Shown here: positions 1 to 8,015 of the stretch, piece by piece
How the letters are laid out: each line of letters starts with the position of its first letter
Numbering within the stretch: the first letter of the stretch is position 1
From: Clostridium sp. UBA701
GTDB taxonomy: Bacteria > Bacillota > Clostridia > Clostridiales > Clostridiaceae
Direction of reading: 5' to 3'
Length of the DNA stretch: 64,000 nt
Assembly: GCA_002298125.1 (NCBI GenBank)
Contig: DBMJ01000011.1
Span: forward strand, 124,001-188,000
Made by a program: the position numbers and the translations under genes
Notes under the pieces: model-generated
Told to the model about the DNA's origin: nothing
The model's input: the letters and a program-made list of their open reading frames with translations, nothing else
Databases searched by the model: none

Positions 1-206
1 TCTTTTACCATCTCATAAGTTATTTCTTTTTGGTTAACTTCATTGATTGCAATAGTAAGTGGTTTAGTAAACACACTATCTATTAGTGGCTCCTCTCCCT
101 CAATTAACTGTCTTGCTCTCTTTGAAGTAATAACTACCAATGAGTACCTGCTTTCTACTTTATCCAATAATTCAACTATTGATGGCTTTATCATTGAACT
201 GGTCAT
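1..206 (-). CDS. rpoZ: DNA-directed RNA polymerase omega subunit (3' part cut by window edge)
   Basis: The first 68 codons of the omega subunit, which helps assemble and stabilise RNA polymerase. The product begins MTSSMIKPSIVELLDK and continues with the family hallmark SRYSLVVITSKRARQL, followed by GEEPLID and a KPLTIAINEV segment. The ATG at 206 is 2 nt from the gmk stop, and its GGAGG ribosome binding site lies inside the last gmk codons, so the two are translated as a unit. The order yicC-remA-gmk-rpoZ is the usual one in Bacillus and Clostridium. The carboxy end lies outside the window. Identification rests on the conserved motif and the gene order. Confidence 0.95.
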   Translation of the reverse strand, partial: MTSSMIKPSIVELLDKVESRYSLVVITSKRARQLIEGEEPLIDSVFTKPLTIAINEVNQKEITYEMVK

Positions 207-207
207 A

Positions 208-822
208 CTATTCCTCCTTGGAATTTAAGATTTCATCTTTTAATCTATCAACCCTACATTTTTCTGCAATGATTATACTCTCAATCTTGCTTACAGTGTC
301 GTCAATTTTATCGTTATAGTTTATTACAGCATAATTATATTTTGAAACAAAATTTATTTCCTCGTAGGCAGACTTCATCCTCGTATTTAAGGATTCAGGA
401 GACTCACTTCCCCTGTTTAAGATTCTATTATATAGTTCTTCCATGGAAGGAGGTAGAATAAAAATAAAAACACCCTCTTCATAGGCTTCCTTTACTTGAA
501 GAGCTCCTTGAATATCTATCTCAAGAAGTACATCTCTGCCCTCTTCTAAAAGTTCAAAAATCTTTGATTTAGGAGTACCATAATAGTTCCCGTAAACCTG
601 AGCATATTCTAGGAATTCATCAGCTTTAATCTTCTTTTCGAATTCCTCTTTACTAATAAAATAATAATTCTTACCATGTTCCTCTCCTACTCTTGGGTTT
701 CGAGTGGTTGCAGACACTGATACCCATAAGTCAGATTTCCTGTCAAGGAGAGCTTTACAAACCGTACCTTTTCCAGCACCAGAAGGACCTGAAACAACAA
801 TAAGTAAGCCTTTATCAGGCAT
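208..822 (-). CDS. gmk: Guanylate kinase
   Basis: Cytosolic kinase that phosphorylates GMP (and dGMP) to GDP with ATP, in purine nucleotide recycling. The 204 residues match the usual family length. The P-loop GPSGAGKGT sits at about residues 12-20. It is followed by the GMP-binding region with SVSATTRNPRVGEEHGKNY and the YGTPK segment, and DVLLEIDIQGALQVK is the typical Walker-B-like stretch. The start ATG overlaps the remA stop by one base (TAATG), which suggests translational coupling. rpoZ follows after one base. Nothing is unusual in the sequence. Confidence 0.97.
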   Translation of the reverse strand: MPDKGLLIVVSGPSGAGKGTVCKALLDRKSDLWVSVSATTRNPRVGEEHGKNYYFISKEEFEKKIKADEFLEYAQVYGNYYGTPKSKIFELLEEGRDVLLEIDIQGALQVKEAYEEGVFIFILPPSMEELYNRILNRGSESPESLNTRMKSAYEEINFVSKYNYAVINYNDKIDDTVSKIESIIIAEKCRVDRLKDEILNSKEE

Positions 823-1094
823 TATTCCTCTACCTCTTCTAATGCTTCGTCTTCCTTAGAAGACAATCTATGAGCTACAGTTTCTGGTTGTACTGCTGAT
901 AGGATTACATGGTCGCTGTCTGTTACAATAACAGCTCTGGTTCTTCTACCGTAGGTAGCATCAATTAGCATACCTCTATCTCGAGCCTCTTGTATAATTC
1001 TCTTTATGGGTGCAGATTCAGGGCTAACTATGGCTACCAGTCTGTTGGCTGAAACTATATTGCCAAACCCGATATTGATTAATTTAATACTCAT
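822..1094 (-). CDS. remA: Extracellular matrix regulator RemA family (DUF370)
   Basis: A 90-residue DUF370 protein. In Bacillus subtilis RemA is a DNA-binding activator of biofilm-matrix and osmoprotection genes. Family signatures visible here are the start MSIKLINIGFGN, the segment NRLVAIVSPESAPIKRIIQ and the basic stretch DATYGRRTRAVIVTDSDHVILSA (broken here only for description). The gene lies between yicC and gmk, its standard position, with an 18-nt gap to the yicC stop and a one-base overlap with gmk. The targets in this organism cannot be read from the sequence. The acidic tail (EDEALEEVEE) is a common feature of the clostridial members. Confidence 0.93.
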   Translation of the reverse strand: MSIKLINIGFGNIVSANRLVAIVSPESAPIKRIIQEARDRGMLIDATYGRRTRAVIVTDSDHVILSAVQPETVAHRLSSKEDEALEEVEE

Positions 1095-1111
1095 GTTACT
1101 CCTCCTAATTT

Positions 1112-1990
1112 TTATTCAATGTTTTGAACTTGTTCTCTTATTTTTTCAATTTCGTTTTTAATTTCTAAGACATGTCTTGATAAATCTAGGTCATTTGCTT
1201 TTGAACCAATAGTATTAGCTTCTCTATTCATTTCCTGAATGATAAAATCTAGCTTTCTACCTATAGAATCATCAGAGCATAGCGTTTTCTCCAATTGATG
1301 AATGTGACTGTTAAGTCTTACAATTTCCTCATCAATATTAGATCTATCTGCAAACATTGCGATTTCCATAGCAATTCTGCTCTCGTCTATGGCAGTATCA
1401 CCCAGCATATCAGCAATTCTTTGACGTAATTGAACTCCATAATTGCTCACTATCTGAGGTGCCCTTTCTGCAATGGAATTAAGCTCATTTTTCAAGGTTT
1501 CAGTTCTTCTTAAAACATCTTCCTTTAGCTTCTCTCCTTCAACCTGTCTCATTGTCACCAAGGTGTCAACTGCCTCAATTAGTGCAGCTCTAAGCCCCAC
1601 CCAAAGTTCTTCACTGTCAGCTTCCTCCCTCTCCAGGGTAATAACATCAGGGAAACGGGAAATCAATGAAATTGAAATATTGTCTGATAATTCATAGCGA
1701 TCCTTTACCTCATTTAGGCACTGAAAATAGCTATCTGCTAAAAGCTTGTTAAATACAACCTTGTTGTCCTCAACATTATAGCTATTTAGATTGACAAACA
1801 CATCAACCTTACCGCGAGATACCCTCTCACTAATTACCTTCCTAATTCTATCCTCCAAGGATATGAGTACTCTAGGCATTTTTATATTAAAATCGCAATA
1901 TCGGTGATTTACGGTTTTAATCTCCACGGAGAACTTTCTTATACCATCGTCATACTCGCCTCGTCCAAAACCAGTCATACTGTAAATCAT
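1112..1990 (-). CDS. yicC: YicC/YloC family endoribonuclease
   Basis: YicC-like protein. E. coli YicC is a stress-linked endoribonuclease, and YloC is the Bacillus relative. An upstream in-frame ATG exists at 1999, but it touches the GGAAGG ribosome binding site. The ATG at 1990 has nine bases of spacing and gives the canonical amino end MIYSMTGFGRGE, so I use it (292 residues, the normal length). The amino-terminal YicC_N domain carries SVEIKTVNHRYCDFNIKMPR. The carboxy-terminal DUF1732 part has the helical segments around REANTIGSKAND. It is first in the cluster with remA, gmk and rpoZ. Confidence 0.93.
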   Translation of the reverse strand: MIYSMTGFGRGEYDDGIRKFSVEIKTVNHRYCDFNIKMPRVLISLEDRIRKVISERVSRGKVDVFVNLNSYNVEDNKVVFNKLLADSYFQCLNEVKDRYELSDNISISLISRFPDVITLEREEADSEELWVGLRAALIEAVDTLVTMRQVEGEKLKEDVLRRTETLKNELNSIAERAPQIVSNYGVQLRQRIADMLGDTAIDESRIAMEIAMFADRSNIDEEIVRLNSHIHQLEKTLCSDDSIGRKLDFIIQEMNREANTIGSKANDLDLSRHVLEIKNEIEKIREQVQNIE

Positions 1991-2187
1991 ACACTTCATC
2001 CTTCCAAACTATGGTCAATTCATAATAATTATACAAAACAAGGACCTAAAGTTTCAAGCAGAATTTTATGAAATAAGTAGAATGAAGTAGATAATGGAAG
2101 TTATAATGTGCTTAATCCATAAAAATCCCTGTTTTTTAATACATTATTTGCATTATATCATACTTATTAAAAATATATAACACATTA

Positions 2188-3336
2188 TTATATTTTTTTA
2201 ATTTTAGAAAGAGTCTCACAAATCTCTGCCTCCTCTGAGGTAAGTGAAATTCTAAAATGACCATCCCCTAAGCTGCCAAATACATTTCCTGGAGTTACAA
2301 GAAGATGGTATTTGTCAAGTAAACTATTGCAATATTCATGTGTAGAGTAGTCTTTGGGGACAGCACACCAAATATAAAAGGTGCCGCTGCCCTTATAAAA
2401 ATCAATTCCCGCTACACGTAGGCATGCCTCTGCTACACTTCTCCTTCTAAAATACATTTCTTTTAATTGAAGATAGTAGTTCTCCTTAAGCTTTAAAGCC
2501 TCACAGGCAGAATATTGAAGAGGCAAAAACTGACCAGAATCTATATTGCTTTTTAATCTTGCAACCTCTCTTATAACCTCTCTATTTCCAACTATATATC
2601 CTACTCTAAAGCCTGTCATGTTATAAGATTTTGAAAAGCTTCCAATCTCAACAGCAGTTCTTTTACTCTCTCCCTTTAAGACGCTCAAGGGCTTAATTCC
2701 TGGTAAGACAATATCGTTATAGGTACCATCGTTAACTAGTATTATATTATTTCTACTGCAGTATTCCCTAATATATTCGTAAAATTCTTCACTCGCTATA
2801 GCACCTGTAGGATTGTTGGGATAGTTAATGATAAATAGTTTCGCTGTAGAAGTTATTCTATCTGGAATATGACTTAGAATAGGAAGATATTCATTTTTTA
2901 TTGACAGAGGAATTTTATAAGGATTTACTCCCCAAATCCTGCAGCAGTTTTCATATGTTGGATAGGCAGGTTGCGGAAGAATAGCCCAATCTCCTACGTT
3001 ACATACTGCAGAAATAATTGTATTTATAGCATCCTTGGCCCCTATGGTAATAAGCACTTCATCCTCTTCTAACATAACCTCGTAATGGTTTCTGTAAAAA
3101 TCTACTATGGCTTCTTTTAGTAATTTAATGCCCTCATAAGGTGGATAATTGTTAAAGTGATCTTTGCCTATAGCTTCAATAAGTGCAGTAGTGATATCAT
3201 TATGAGGTTTTTCTCCTGGGTCTCCTATGCTCAAGTCTGTAACTTTAATATTATTTTCAAGCAATCTCTCCTTTTGTTGATTTAATTCCTTAAAATCATA
3301 AGTACTAATTCCTTTTAATCGCATATTTATTTTCAT
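2188..3336 (-). CDS. PLP-dependent class I/II aminotransferase
   Basis: Fold-type I aminotransferase of 382 residues. The Schiff-base lysine is K236 in SFSKSYNMTG, preceded by the cofactor-binding pair D203/Y206 (VNDGTYND), the NYPNNPTG motif at 171-178 and TIGAKDA at 97-103. The late FRISL arginine for the substrate carboxylate is present. It resembles LL-diaminopimelate and aspartate/alanine-type aminotransferases, but the substrate cannot be fixed from sequence alone. It stands as a single gene between yicC and the asparaginase with long flanking spacers. A GAGG element five bases before the ATG supports the chosen start. Confidence 0.85.
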   Translation of the reverse strand: MKINMRLKGISTYDFKELNQQKERLLENNIKVTDLSIGDPGEKPHNDITTALIEAIGKDHFNNYPPYEGIKLLKEAIVDFYRNHYEVMLEEDEVLITIGAKDAINTIISAVCNVGDWAILPQPAYPTYENCCRIWGVNPYKIPLSIKNEYLPILSHIPDRITSTAKLFIINYPNNPTGAIASEEFYEYIREYCSRNNIILVNDGTYNDIVLPGIKPLSVLKGESKRTAVEIGSFSKSYNMTGFRVGYIVGNREVIREVARLKSNIDSGQFLPLQYSACEALKLKENYYLQLKEMYFRRRSVAEACLRVAGIDFYKGSGTFYIWCAVPKDYSTHEYCNSLLDKYHLLVTPGNVFGSLGDGHFRISLTSEEAEICETLSKIKKI

Positions 3337-3675
3337 GTATACCTCTATACCTCCAAAAAAAGCTTCTTATCCTATATTATTCACTGAAGTTCAATGGGAT
3401 ACCAGAGTTTACATATATTAATAATGACATAATTTATATTATGTTAACTATTAAAAAATGATTGTCTTATAAATTTAGGTCTTATAAATTTATTATTACA
3501 ATTATATGATTAAATATTGATTAAATAACTTTCTTGTAATCAAGTGTTTACTTTTAATAAAAGCTTTTATATTAATAACATAATTTATTTATAAATAATG
3601 TATTTATAAAATAATAAAATACCCACCTATAAAAGATGAGTATTTTCTTATTTTTGTATAAGTATTTTCTTTAAT
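3337..3675. other. AT-rich intergenic region
   Basis: 339 bases between the asparaginase stop and the aminotransferase start. Apart from the asparaginase terminator at its low end, I see only AT-rich sequence that should hold the aminotransferase promoter. No ORF with a ribosome binding site is evident. Confidence 0.6.
3616..3646 (-). terminator. Rho-independent terminator of the asparaginase gene
   Basis: On the minus strand AAAATACTCATCT pairs with AGGTGGGTATTTT (13 pairs with some G-T) around a short loop, followed by a T-rich tail. It lies 30 bases past the asparaginase stop. Confidence 0.75.
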
Positions 3676-4662
3676 TTAATTGTACAAGCCTTTTTCAAAT
3701 ACTTTCTTTACTCTTTCTAAGTCATCTGTAATGCTAAGCGCAAGAAGCAGCTTTATTCTAGCCTTTTGTCCTGGAAGATTATCGCCAAAGATTACACCCA
3801 TATTTCTCAACTGTTTGCCTCCACCTTCATATCCATATGAATCCAGTACTCTACCTTGATAGCATCTTGAAACCAAAACCACCGCTACCTTTTTTTCTAA
3901 AGCCCTTTGTACCCCAGCCATCATCTTTGGTGGTATATTTCCTCTTCCCATGGCCTCAATGACAATGCCTCTAGCTCCTTGTTCTACACAAAAATCTATT
4001 AGCTTTGAGTCCATTCCTGCCACACACTTTAGTAGATCTACAGAGGCATCTATGGATTGCACATCTAAATGTTGTTTTTCTATGCTGTCTCTATAAAAAA
4101 TCACCTTGTTTTCATCAACTATGCCAATAGGTCCAAAGTTTGGAGTCTGAAAGGCATTTAAGCTCATAGAATTTGCCTTAGTAACCTCACAAGCACAATT
4201 TAGGTCTCCGTTTAAGCAGACTAGTACTCCTCGACTTTTGGCCTCTTCGGAAATAACTGTACATATAGATGCTGCAAGATTTGCAGGTCCATCATAGCCA
4301 AGCTCCGAGCTATTTCTCATAGAACCTGTAAAAACTACTGGCTTCTCAGTTTTTAAAGTTAAATCCAAAAGATAAGCAGTTTCTTCTAGTGAGTCTGTTC
4401 CGTGAGTTACAACTACTCCACATATGTCTGGTCGATCTATTAATGCTTTAACGTATTTAGATAACTCCAGCATCTTTTCTGGTGACATATGAGGTCCAGG
4501 CAAGTTTGAGAAATTATAAGATTCAATTTCCGCATAGTTTTCTATACCAGTTACCATAGACATTATCTCTTCACCTGTAAGTGTTGGAACTGCAGCCTTA
4601 ATCCTAGAATCAACCTTCATGGAGATAGTTCCTCCATTAAATACTACGGCTACTTTTTTCAT
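3676..4662 (-). CDS. Asparaginase (type I, cytoplasmic)
   Basis: L-asparaginase family enzyme (328 residues) that hydrolyses asparagine to aspartate and ammonia. The first active-site threonine is T12 in NGGTISM. The second catalytic box, VTHGTDSLEETAYLL, contains T89-D90. TGSMRNSSELGYDGPANL follows the family pattern. There is no signal peptide, so it should act in the cytoplasm and resembles the AnsA/type I group more than the secreted type II enzymes. A GGGGGGAAG ribosome binding site precedes the ATG. It is transcribed alone. The carboxy-terminal domain carries GIVIEAMGRGNIPP and the SRCYQGRV loop typical of the family. Confidence 0.9.
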   Translation of the reverse strand: MKKVAVVFNGGTISMKVDSRIKAAVPTLTGEEIMSMVTGIENYAEIESYNFSNLPGPHMSPEKMLELSKYVKALIDRPDICGVVVTHGTDSLEETAYLLDLTLKTEKPVVFTGSMRNSSELGYDGPANLAASICTVISEEAKSRGVLVCLNGDLNCACEVTKANSMSLNAFQTPNFGPIGIVDENKVIFYRDSIEKQHLDVQSIDASVDLLKCVAGMDSKLIDFCVEQGARGIVIEAMGRGNIPPKMMAGVQRALEKKVAVVLVSRCYQGRVLDSYGYEGGGKQLRNMGVIFGDNLPGQKARIKLLLALSITDDLERVKKVFEKGLYN

Positions 4663-4800
4663 TTAAAGCTTCCCCCCTATTGGTAAGAATAAAATTAATT
4701 TCTAGTTAGTAGAAAAAATAAAACAATAAACTCCACTAATTATGATATATCAGATGTTTGAGGATGTAAACCTTTAAAGCTTATATTATTTTATAACCTA

Positions 4801-5595
4801 TTATTTTTTAATTGTAAAATAGAGCTCAGGTGTATCTGGTGTTATACATCTAAATTCATAATTTTGTTTTTTATAATAGTCTATAATGTCTGAAAGGGCC
4901 ACACAAGTATTCTTGTTATTGTAATTACAATGCATTAAAAGTATTACTGTATCTTTCTCACTTATGGATCTTCTGTAGAGATTATAGGGAGACATTTTAG
5001 GATTCACCCCATCTTCAATACTAGTAGTCCAGTCATATATCTTATAGTCATTTTCATGTAGACTCTTGAGAAGCTCTTTATTTAGGTGATTTCTGCTGCC
5101 CCAAGGAAATCTTATTATGGTAGAATCTACGCCCGTAATATCTCTAACTAGTTCTCTGGTTCTATTTATCTCATCTAAAAAAGCATCATTATTTTTATAT
5201 ATTTTCTTGTAATTATGTGAGTAGGTGTGAAGTCCAATGGCATTGCCAGACTCAGCTATTCGCTTTAGGATGTCCTCTCTTCCTTTTATTTCTTGTCCTA
5301 CTACAAAAAACGTGGCCTTTACATCTTTTTCTTTTATAATGGCTAGGAGCTTATCTGTGACTTTGTAGCTAGGTCCATCATCAAAGGTCAGATATATAAT
5401 CTTTTCAACACTACCATCATCTCTTTTAGCTTGGGTAGGGTTTAGCGACCCAGCAATAGACTCAGCAACAGTTAGTTTACATTCACACGTAATTGAAAGT
5501 GTAAAAATGATCAAAGTCATTATAGCAAAGAGAACTGACTTTTTAAGAACTGACTTTTTAAATATATTAGGTGAAATTTTAAATGTAGTTTTCAA
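4801..5595 (-). CDS. Polysaccharide (peptidoglycan/chitin-type) deacetylase, membrane-anchored or secreted
   Basis: NodB-homology deacetylase. Residue numbers count from the upstream ATG at 5601: TFDDGP (72-77) with catalytic D74, metal ligands H125 and H129 in HTYSH, RFPWGSR (164-170), and a late LLMHCN with H224. A hydrophobic helix at about 22-38 after a lysine-rich start suggests a signal anchor. The ATG at 5601 directly abuts the GGGGAGG ribosome binding site, leaving no spacer, whereas the in-frame TTG two codons later has six bases, so I place the start at 5595. It probably deacetylates cell-wall glycan. The substrate is not determinable, and spore-cortex or vegetative wall roles are both possible. 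Confidence 0.88.
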   Translation of the reverse strand: MKTTFKISPNIFKKSVLKKSVLFAIMTLIIFTLSITCECKLTVAESIAGSLNPTQAKRDDGSVEKIIYLTFDDGPSYKVTDKLLAIIKEKDVKATFFVVGQEIKGREDILKRIAESGNAIGLHTYSHNYKKIYKNNDAFLDEINRTRELVRDITGVDSTIIRFPWGSRNHLNKELLKSLHENDYKIYDWTTSIEDGVNPKMSPYNLYRRSISEKDTVILLMHCNYNNKNTCVALSDIIDYYKKQNYEFRCITPDTPELYFTIKK

Positions 5596-5635
5596 TTTCA
5601 TCCTCCCCTTTTTTCATTAGTCATCAAAACAAAAA

Positions 5636-5649
5636 GGCCTTTTCAGGCC
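5636..5649 (-). terminator. Short terminator after the 55-residue ORF
   Basis: On the minus strand GGCCT, a GAAA tetraloop and AGGCC are followed by TTTTTG. It lies 26 bases beyond the stop of the small acidic ORF and ahead of the deacetylase, so the two genes are separately terminated. Confidence 0.7.
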
Positions 5650-5674
5650 CAAAACATATTAATATTGTACAAAA

Positions 5675-5842
5675 CTAAAACTCATCTCTGTAATCTTCGT
5701 CTCTATCATATTCATCATAATCGTAGAGATCTGGCAAATCATCGTGATACAATCTAGAGTAAATATTATCACCAAAAGACATAAAATGTACATCCTTTAT
5801 ACCAAGTGGTTCATTCACTTTAGCTGGTCTTTTTCTAAACAT
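5675..5842 (-). CDS. Small acidic protein of 55 residues, unknown function
   Basis: A short reading frame with an AAGGTG ribosome binding site eight bases before its ATG. The product starts MFRKRPAKVNEPLGIKDV, a basic head. It continues through FMSFGDNIYSRLYHDD and ends in a strongly acidic, tyrosine-rich tail (DLYDYDEYDRDEDYRDEF). It is followed by its own hairpin terminator, which supports a real transcription unit. I do not recognise a family. The basic-head/acidic-tail layout resembles small proteins that bind nucleic acid or another protein, but that is only an impression. It lies between the deacetylase and the transposase element. Confidence 0.65.
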   Translation of the reverse strand: MFRKRPAKVNEPLGIKDVHFMSFGDNIYSRLYHDDLPDLYDYDEYDRDEDYRDEF

Positions 5843-5916
5843 GATTTCATCACCTTCTCCTATTATTATATGTACTTATAGTACCCACATTAAATGGTTT
5901 TATGCTTGTTTTTTGT

Positions 5917-5930
5917 GGGGACGGTTAACA
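5917..5930 (+). repeat. Terminal repeat motif of the transposase element (left copy)
   Basis: GGGGACGGTTAACA. It matches the reverse complement of bases 7113-7126 at 13 of 14 positions. The pair flanks the Y1 transposase gene and probably marks the element ends. Confidence 0.7.
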
Positions 5931-6128
5931 GTTTTTAATACCTAATAACTAATTAACAAATTGTAATTGCGTTTTGATTGGTTTGTTTTTTCATTTTTCA
6001 CTGCTTTTTTCTATTTTATTTGAAATCTAAAAGGAATAACTATATGCTTGTCCACTTTTGCTGAATTGACACCACTTTTGAAATGCTCGATAAAAAAATC
6101 CTTGCCATATAGTATATTATTTTTCAGA

Positions 6129-7040
6129 TTACGAATAACAGGATATGAAGTCTTTATATAATTGTTTATGCCTCTCATCTTCATCAATAATTTTTATTCC
6201 TATTGCAGAAAGCTCAGATACCCTTGATTGAGTAATATTTCCTAAAATACTACAAATGGTTCTGCATTTAATGTTGCACAAGCTTCTTAAAAATACCACT
6301 AATAATGCCTTTGTATGAACAGTTTCTCTGCAGTTTTTTATATGTATTTTTATTGCATCAACTTCCATTTTATTTGCTATGAATTCTATAACATCTTCTA
6401 TTTTAAAATTTCTAACTAAAATTTTTCTTCCACTTCTATAATCTGTACCTTCTCCTTCAAATTCGCCTTCACCATTTTTTATTATGTCACTACTTTGTAG
6501 AGTTAAGTATTGATATTTCTTTCTTGCATCCTTTAAATTATCCCCCATTAAGCTTAAAATATATTTTTCTTCAACTAGTTGAAAAGGATCTTTTTTTAAC
6601 CCTAGATACACTGAAAGGCTAGAGAAGTAGTACTTTTCAGGACTATTCTCATACCCCTCTATATCTTTTGGGTTATTATGGATATATACAGAAAGGGCAA
6701 ATAAATATCTCTCATTCTTTACAATTTTACTTTTAAACCTATCTTGAAATAGATGACCATGCCTTTTATATTTCATGTTAAAGTACTGAGCGTATTTGAA
6801 GTTAATCCCATGCATGATCCTTGATATATCTGCTCCATTTACATCTATCATAAGATGTAAATGATTATCCATAAGGCAATAAGCATTCACTTTAAAGTTG
6901 TAAAGTTTTTGGTACTCTTTCACTATAAGCATGTATTTTTTCTTATCCTCATCTGATTTAAATAAATCAACTTCGCTAATGCTTCTTGACATGATATGAT
7001 AAATGGCATTGTTATATTTTATTCTTGCAATTCTTGGCAT
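6129..7040 (-). CDS. REP-associated tyrosine transposase (Y1/HUH, IS200-like)
   Basis: HUH-type transposase of the RAYT group. The histidine pair is in MDNHLHLMI and the likely nucleophile tyrosine lies in the NFKYAQYFNMKYKRHGHLFQ region (seen as FKYAQYFN followed by HGHLFQDRFKS). IHNNPKDIEGY is another family signature. The start MPRIARIKY at 7040 is preferred because GGGGTGAT lies four bases upstream; the in-frame ATG at 7049 sits within that site. A carboxy-terminal extension of about 120 residues looks like a helix-turn-helix domain (TKALLVVFLRSLCN, ITQSRVSEL). Inverted GGGACGGTTAAC motifs flank the gene. RAYTs are single-strand transposases tied to short palindromic repeats. Confidence 0.9.
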   Translation of the reverse strand: MPRIARIKYNNAIYHIMSRSISEVDLFKSDEDKKKYMLIVKEYQKLYNFKVNAYCLMDNHLHLMIDVNGADISRIMHGINFKYAQYFNMKYKRHGHLFQDRFKSKIVKNERYLFALSVYIHNNPKDIEGYENSPEKYYFSSLSVYLGLKKDPFQLVEEKYILSLMGDNLKDARKKYQYLTLQSSDIIKNGEGEFEGEGTDYRSGRKILVRNFKIEDVIEFIANKMEVDAIKIHIKNCRETVHTKALLVVFLRSLCNIKCRTICSILGNITQSRVSELSAIGIKIIDEDERHKQLYKDFISCYS

Positions 7041-7052
7041 AAAAATCACCCC

Positions 7053-7622
7053 TTATATGTAATAATCTGTTTTGATTATTGACATATAAAAGGCAAATAA
7101 ACACTTAAATTTTGTTAACCGTCCCTCTCCTACTTTTTGTTGCTTTAGCATGGCTGGTCTTTTTATGATAATGCAATTGTTATAGTTCCTTGGCACCACC
7201 TTAAGTTCACATCTTTCACTAAAAATTATGTAAGAAATAAAATGTAATTGTTCAACTTTAAGATATTGCGACAAAGCATTTATATGTGTTTTGTTCTGCA
7301 TTATTGGATTATAAAATCGATCCTTCTCTTTATTTATTAAGCATTGAGTCTATTGTTGCTTATCTATGCTTCCATAAATCCAGCCACTATAATTTTTGCT
7401 TTCAAATACAAAAATCCCTTTTTCATGCAGCATAATAACATCAATTTCTGATGCTTTTCCTTTATAAGGGATATAAAGATTGTTTAAAACTTTCCCATAT
7501 CCAGATATATTAAAAAGTGCATATTGTATCAAATATTCACCGAATGAGCCTGAATCCTCATAATTTAGCCACTGTTGTAGAAGACTCGGTTCTTCTCCCA
7601 TCAATCTTTTTAAAAACCCCAT
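7053..7622 (-). pseudogene. NERD (nuclease-related) domain protein, broken by an amber codon and a changed C-terminus
   Basis: Reading from ATG 7622 (ribosome binding site GGAGG, MGFLKRLMGEEPSLLQ), the NERD domain begins GEYLIQYAL. It continues through LNNLYIPYKGKASEIDVIML, here with the active-site-like GIFVFESKNYSGWIYGS. A TAG at 7350-7352 interrupts the frame where the family has a tryptophan. The same frame then continues with TQCLINKEKDRFYNPIMQN, KTHINALSQYL and FISYIIFSERCELKVV, all canonical NERD carboxy-terminal sequence. Thus two apparent ORFs are one gene with a single nonsense change. Beyond IIIKRPAMLK the sequence runs into the transposase-element repeat, so the native end is lost. 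The family's function is unknown beyond its relation to nucleases. Confidence 0.85.
7113..7126 (-). repeat. Terminal repeat motif of the transposase element (right copy)
   Basis: TGTTAACCGTCCCT, the inverted partner of 5917-5930. In the NERD reading frame it encodes the atypical segment GRLT, after the last conserved residues of that protein. Confidence 0.7.
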
Positions 7623-7640
7623 AGCTAATACCTCCAACAA

Positions 7641-8015
7641 CCATAATTTCCAAGCTCCAAGTCAATGACATCTCAGCTTTTTGAACATTTTTCAATTATC
7701 TACTTTCAATTATTCTTTATAGTAATTAATTTACATTATACCATTAATTGTATTTTATTTCCATTAGTTATAATTAAACTTATATATTCCCTTATATTTA
7801 TTAAAGTTTAAGTCAAGAGCGGTTTTACATAAGAGAATATCTTGAAAATCCAGATAATTTATTAACCGTCCCTTACTTAGGTATATAAATATAAATAACA
7901 GGAAAGAACAATAATGTGAGCGCATAATGATAGCATAATAACCTCACCAACAGATTATATATAGCCAGATTGTAGACAGTTGTAGAGAGAAACAGATGAT
8001 AAGGAGGAAAAAATT
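7641..8015. other. Intergenic region between the NERD pseudogene and azoR
   Basis: AT-rich, with a third copy of the TTAACCGTCCCT motif at 7862-7873. The azoR promoter must lie in the right half. I cannot single out a convincing -35/-10 pair. Confidence 0.5.
7862..7873 (-). repeat. Third copy of the TTAACCGTCCCT motif
   Basis: TTAACCGTCCCT in the same orientation as the copy at 7115-7126. The NERD pseudogene therefore lies between two direct copies of the element-end motif. Confidence 0.65.

Larger units (their letters stand above)
5917..7126 (-). mobile_element. RAYT transposon-like unit bounded by GGGACGGTTAAC inverted motifs
   Basis: The unit runs from the GGGGACGGTTAACA motif to its inverted copy TGTTAACCGTCCCT and contains only the Y1 transposase. 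The right end lies inside the reading frame of the NERD gene, near the end of its recognisable domain, which suggests insertion into that gene. True element boundaries cannot be proven without an empty site for comparison. Confidence 0.6.

Noticed and set aside
7053..7301. 82-codon ORF as a separate gene
   Set aside because: Its frame and sequence continue the NERD gene across a TAG, so it is the carboxy half of that pseudogene.
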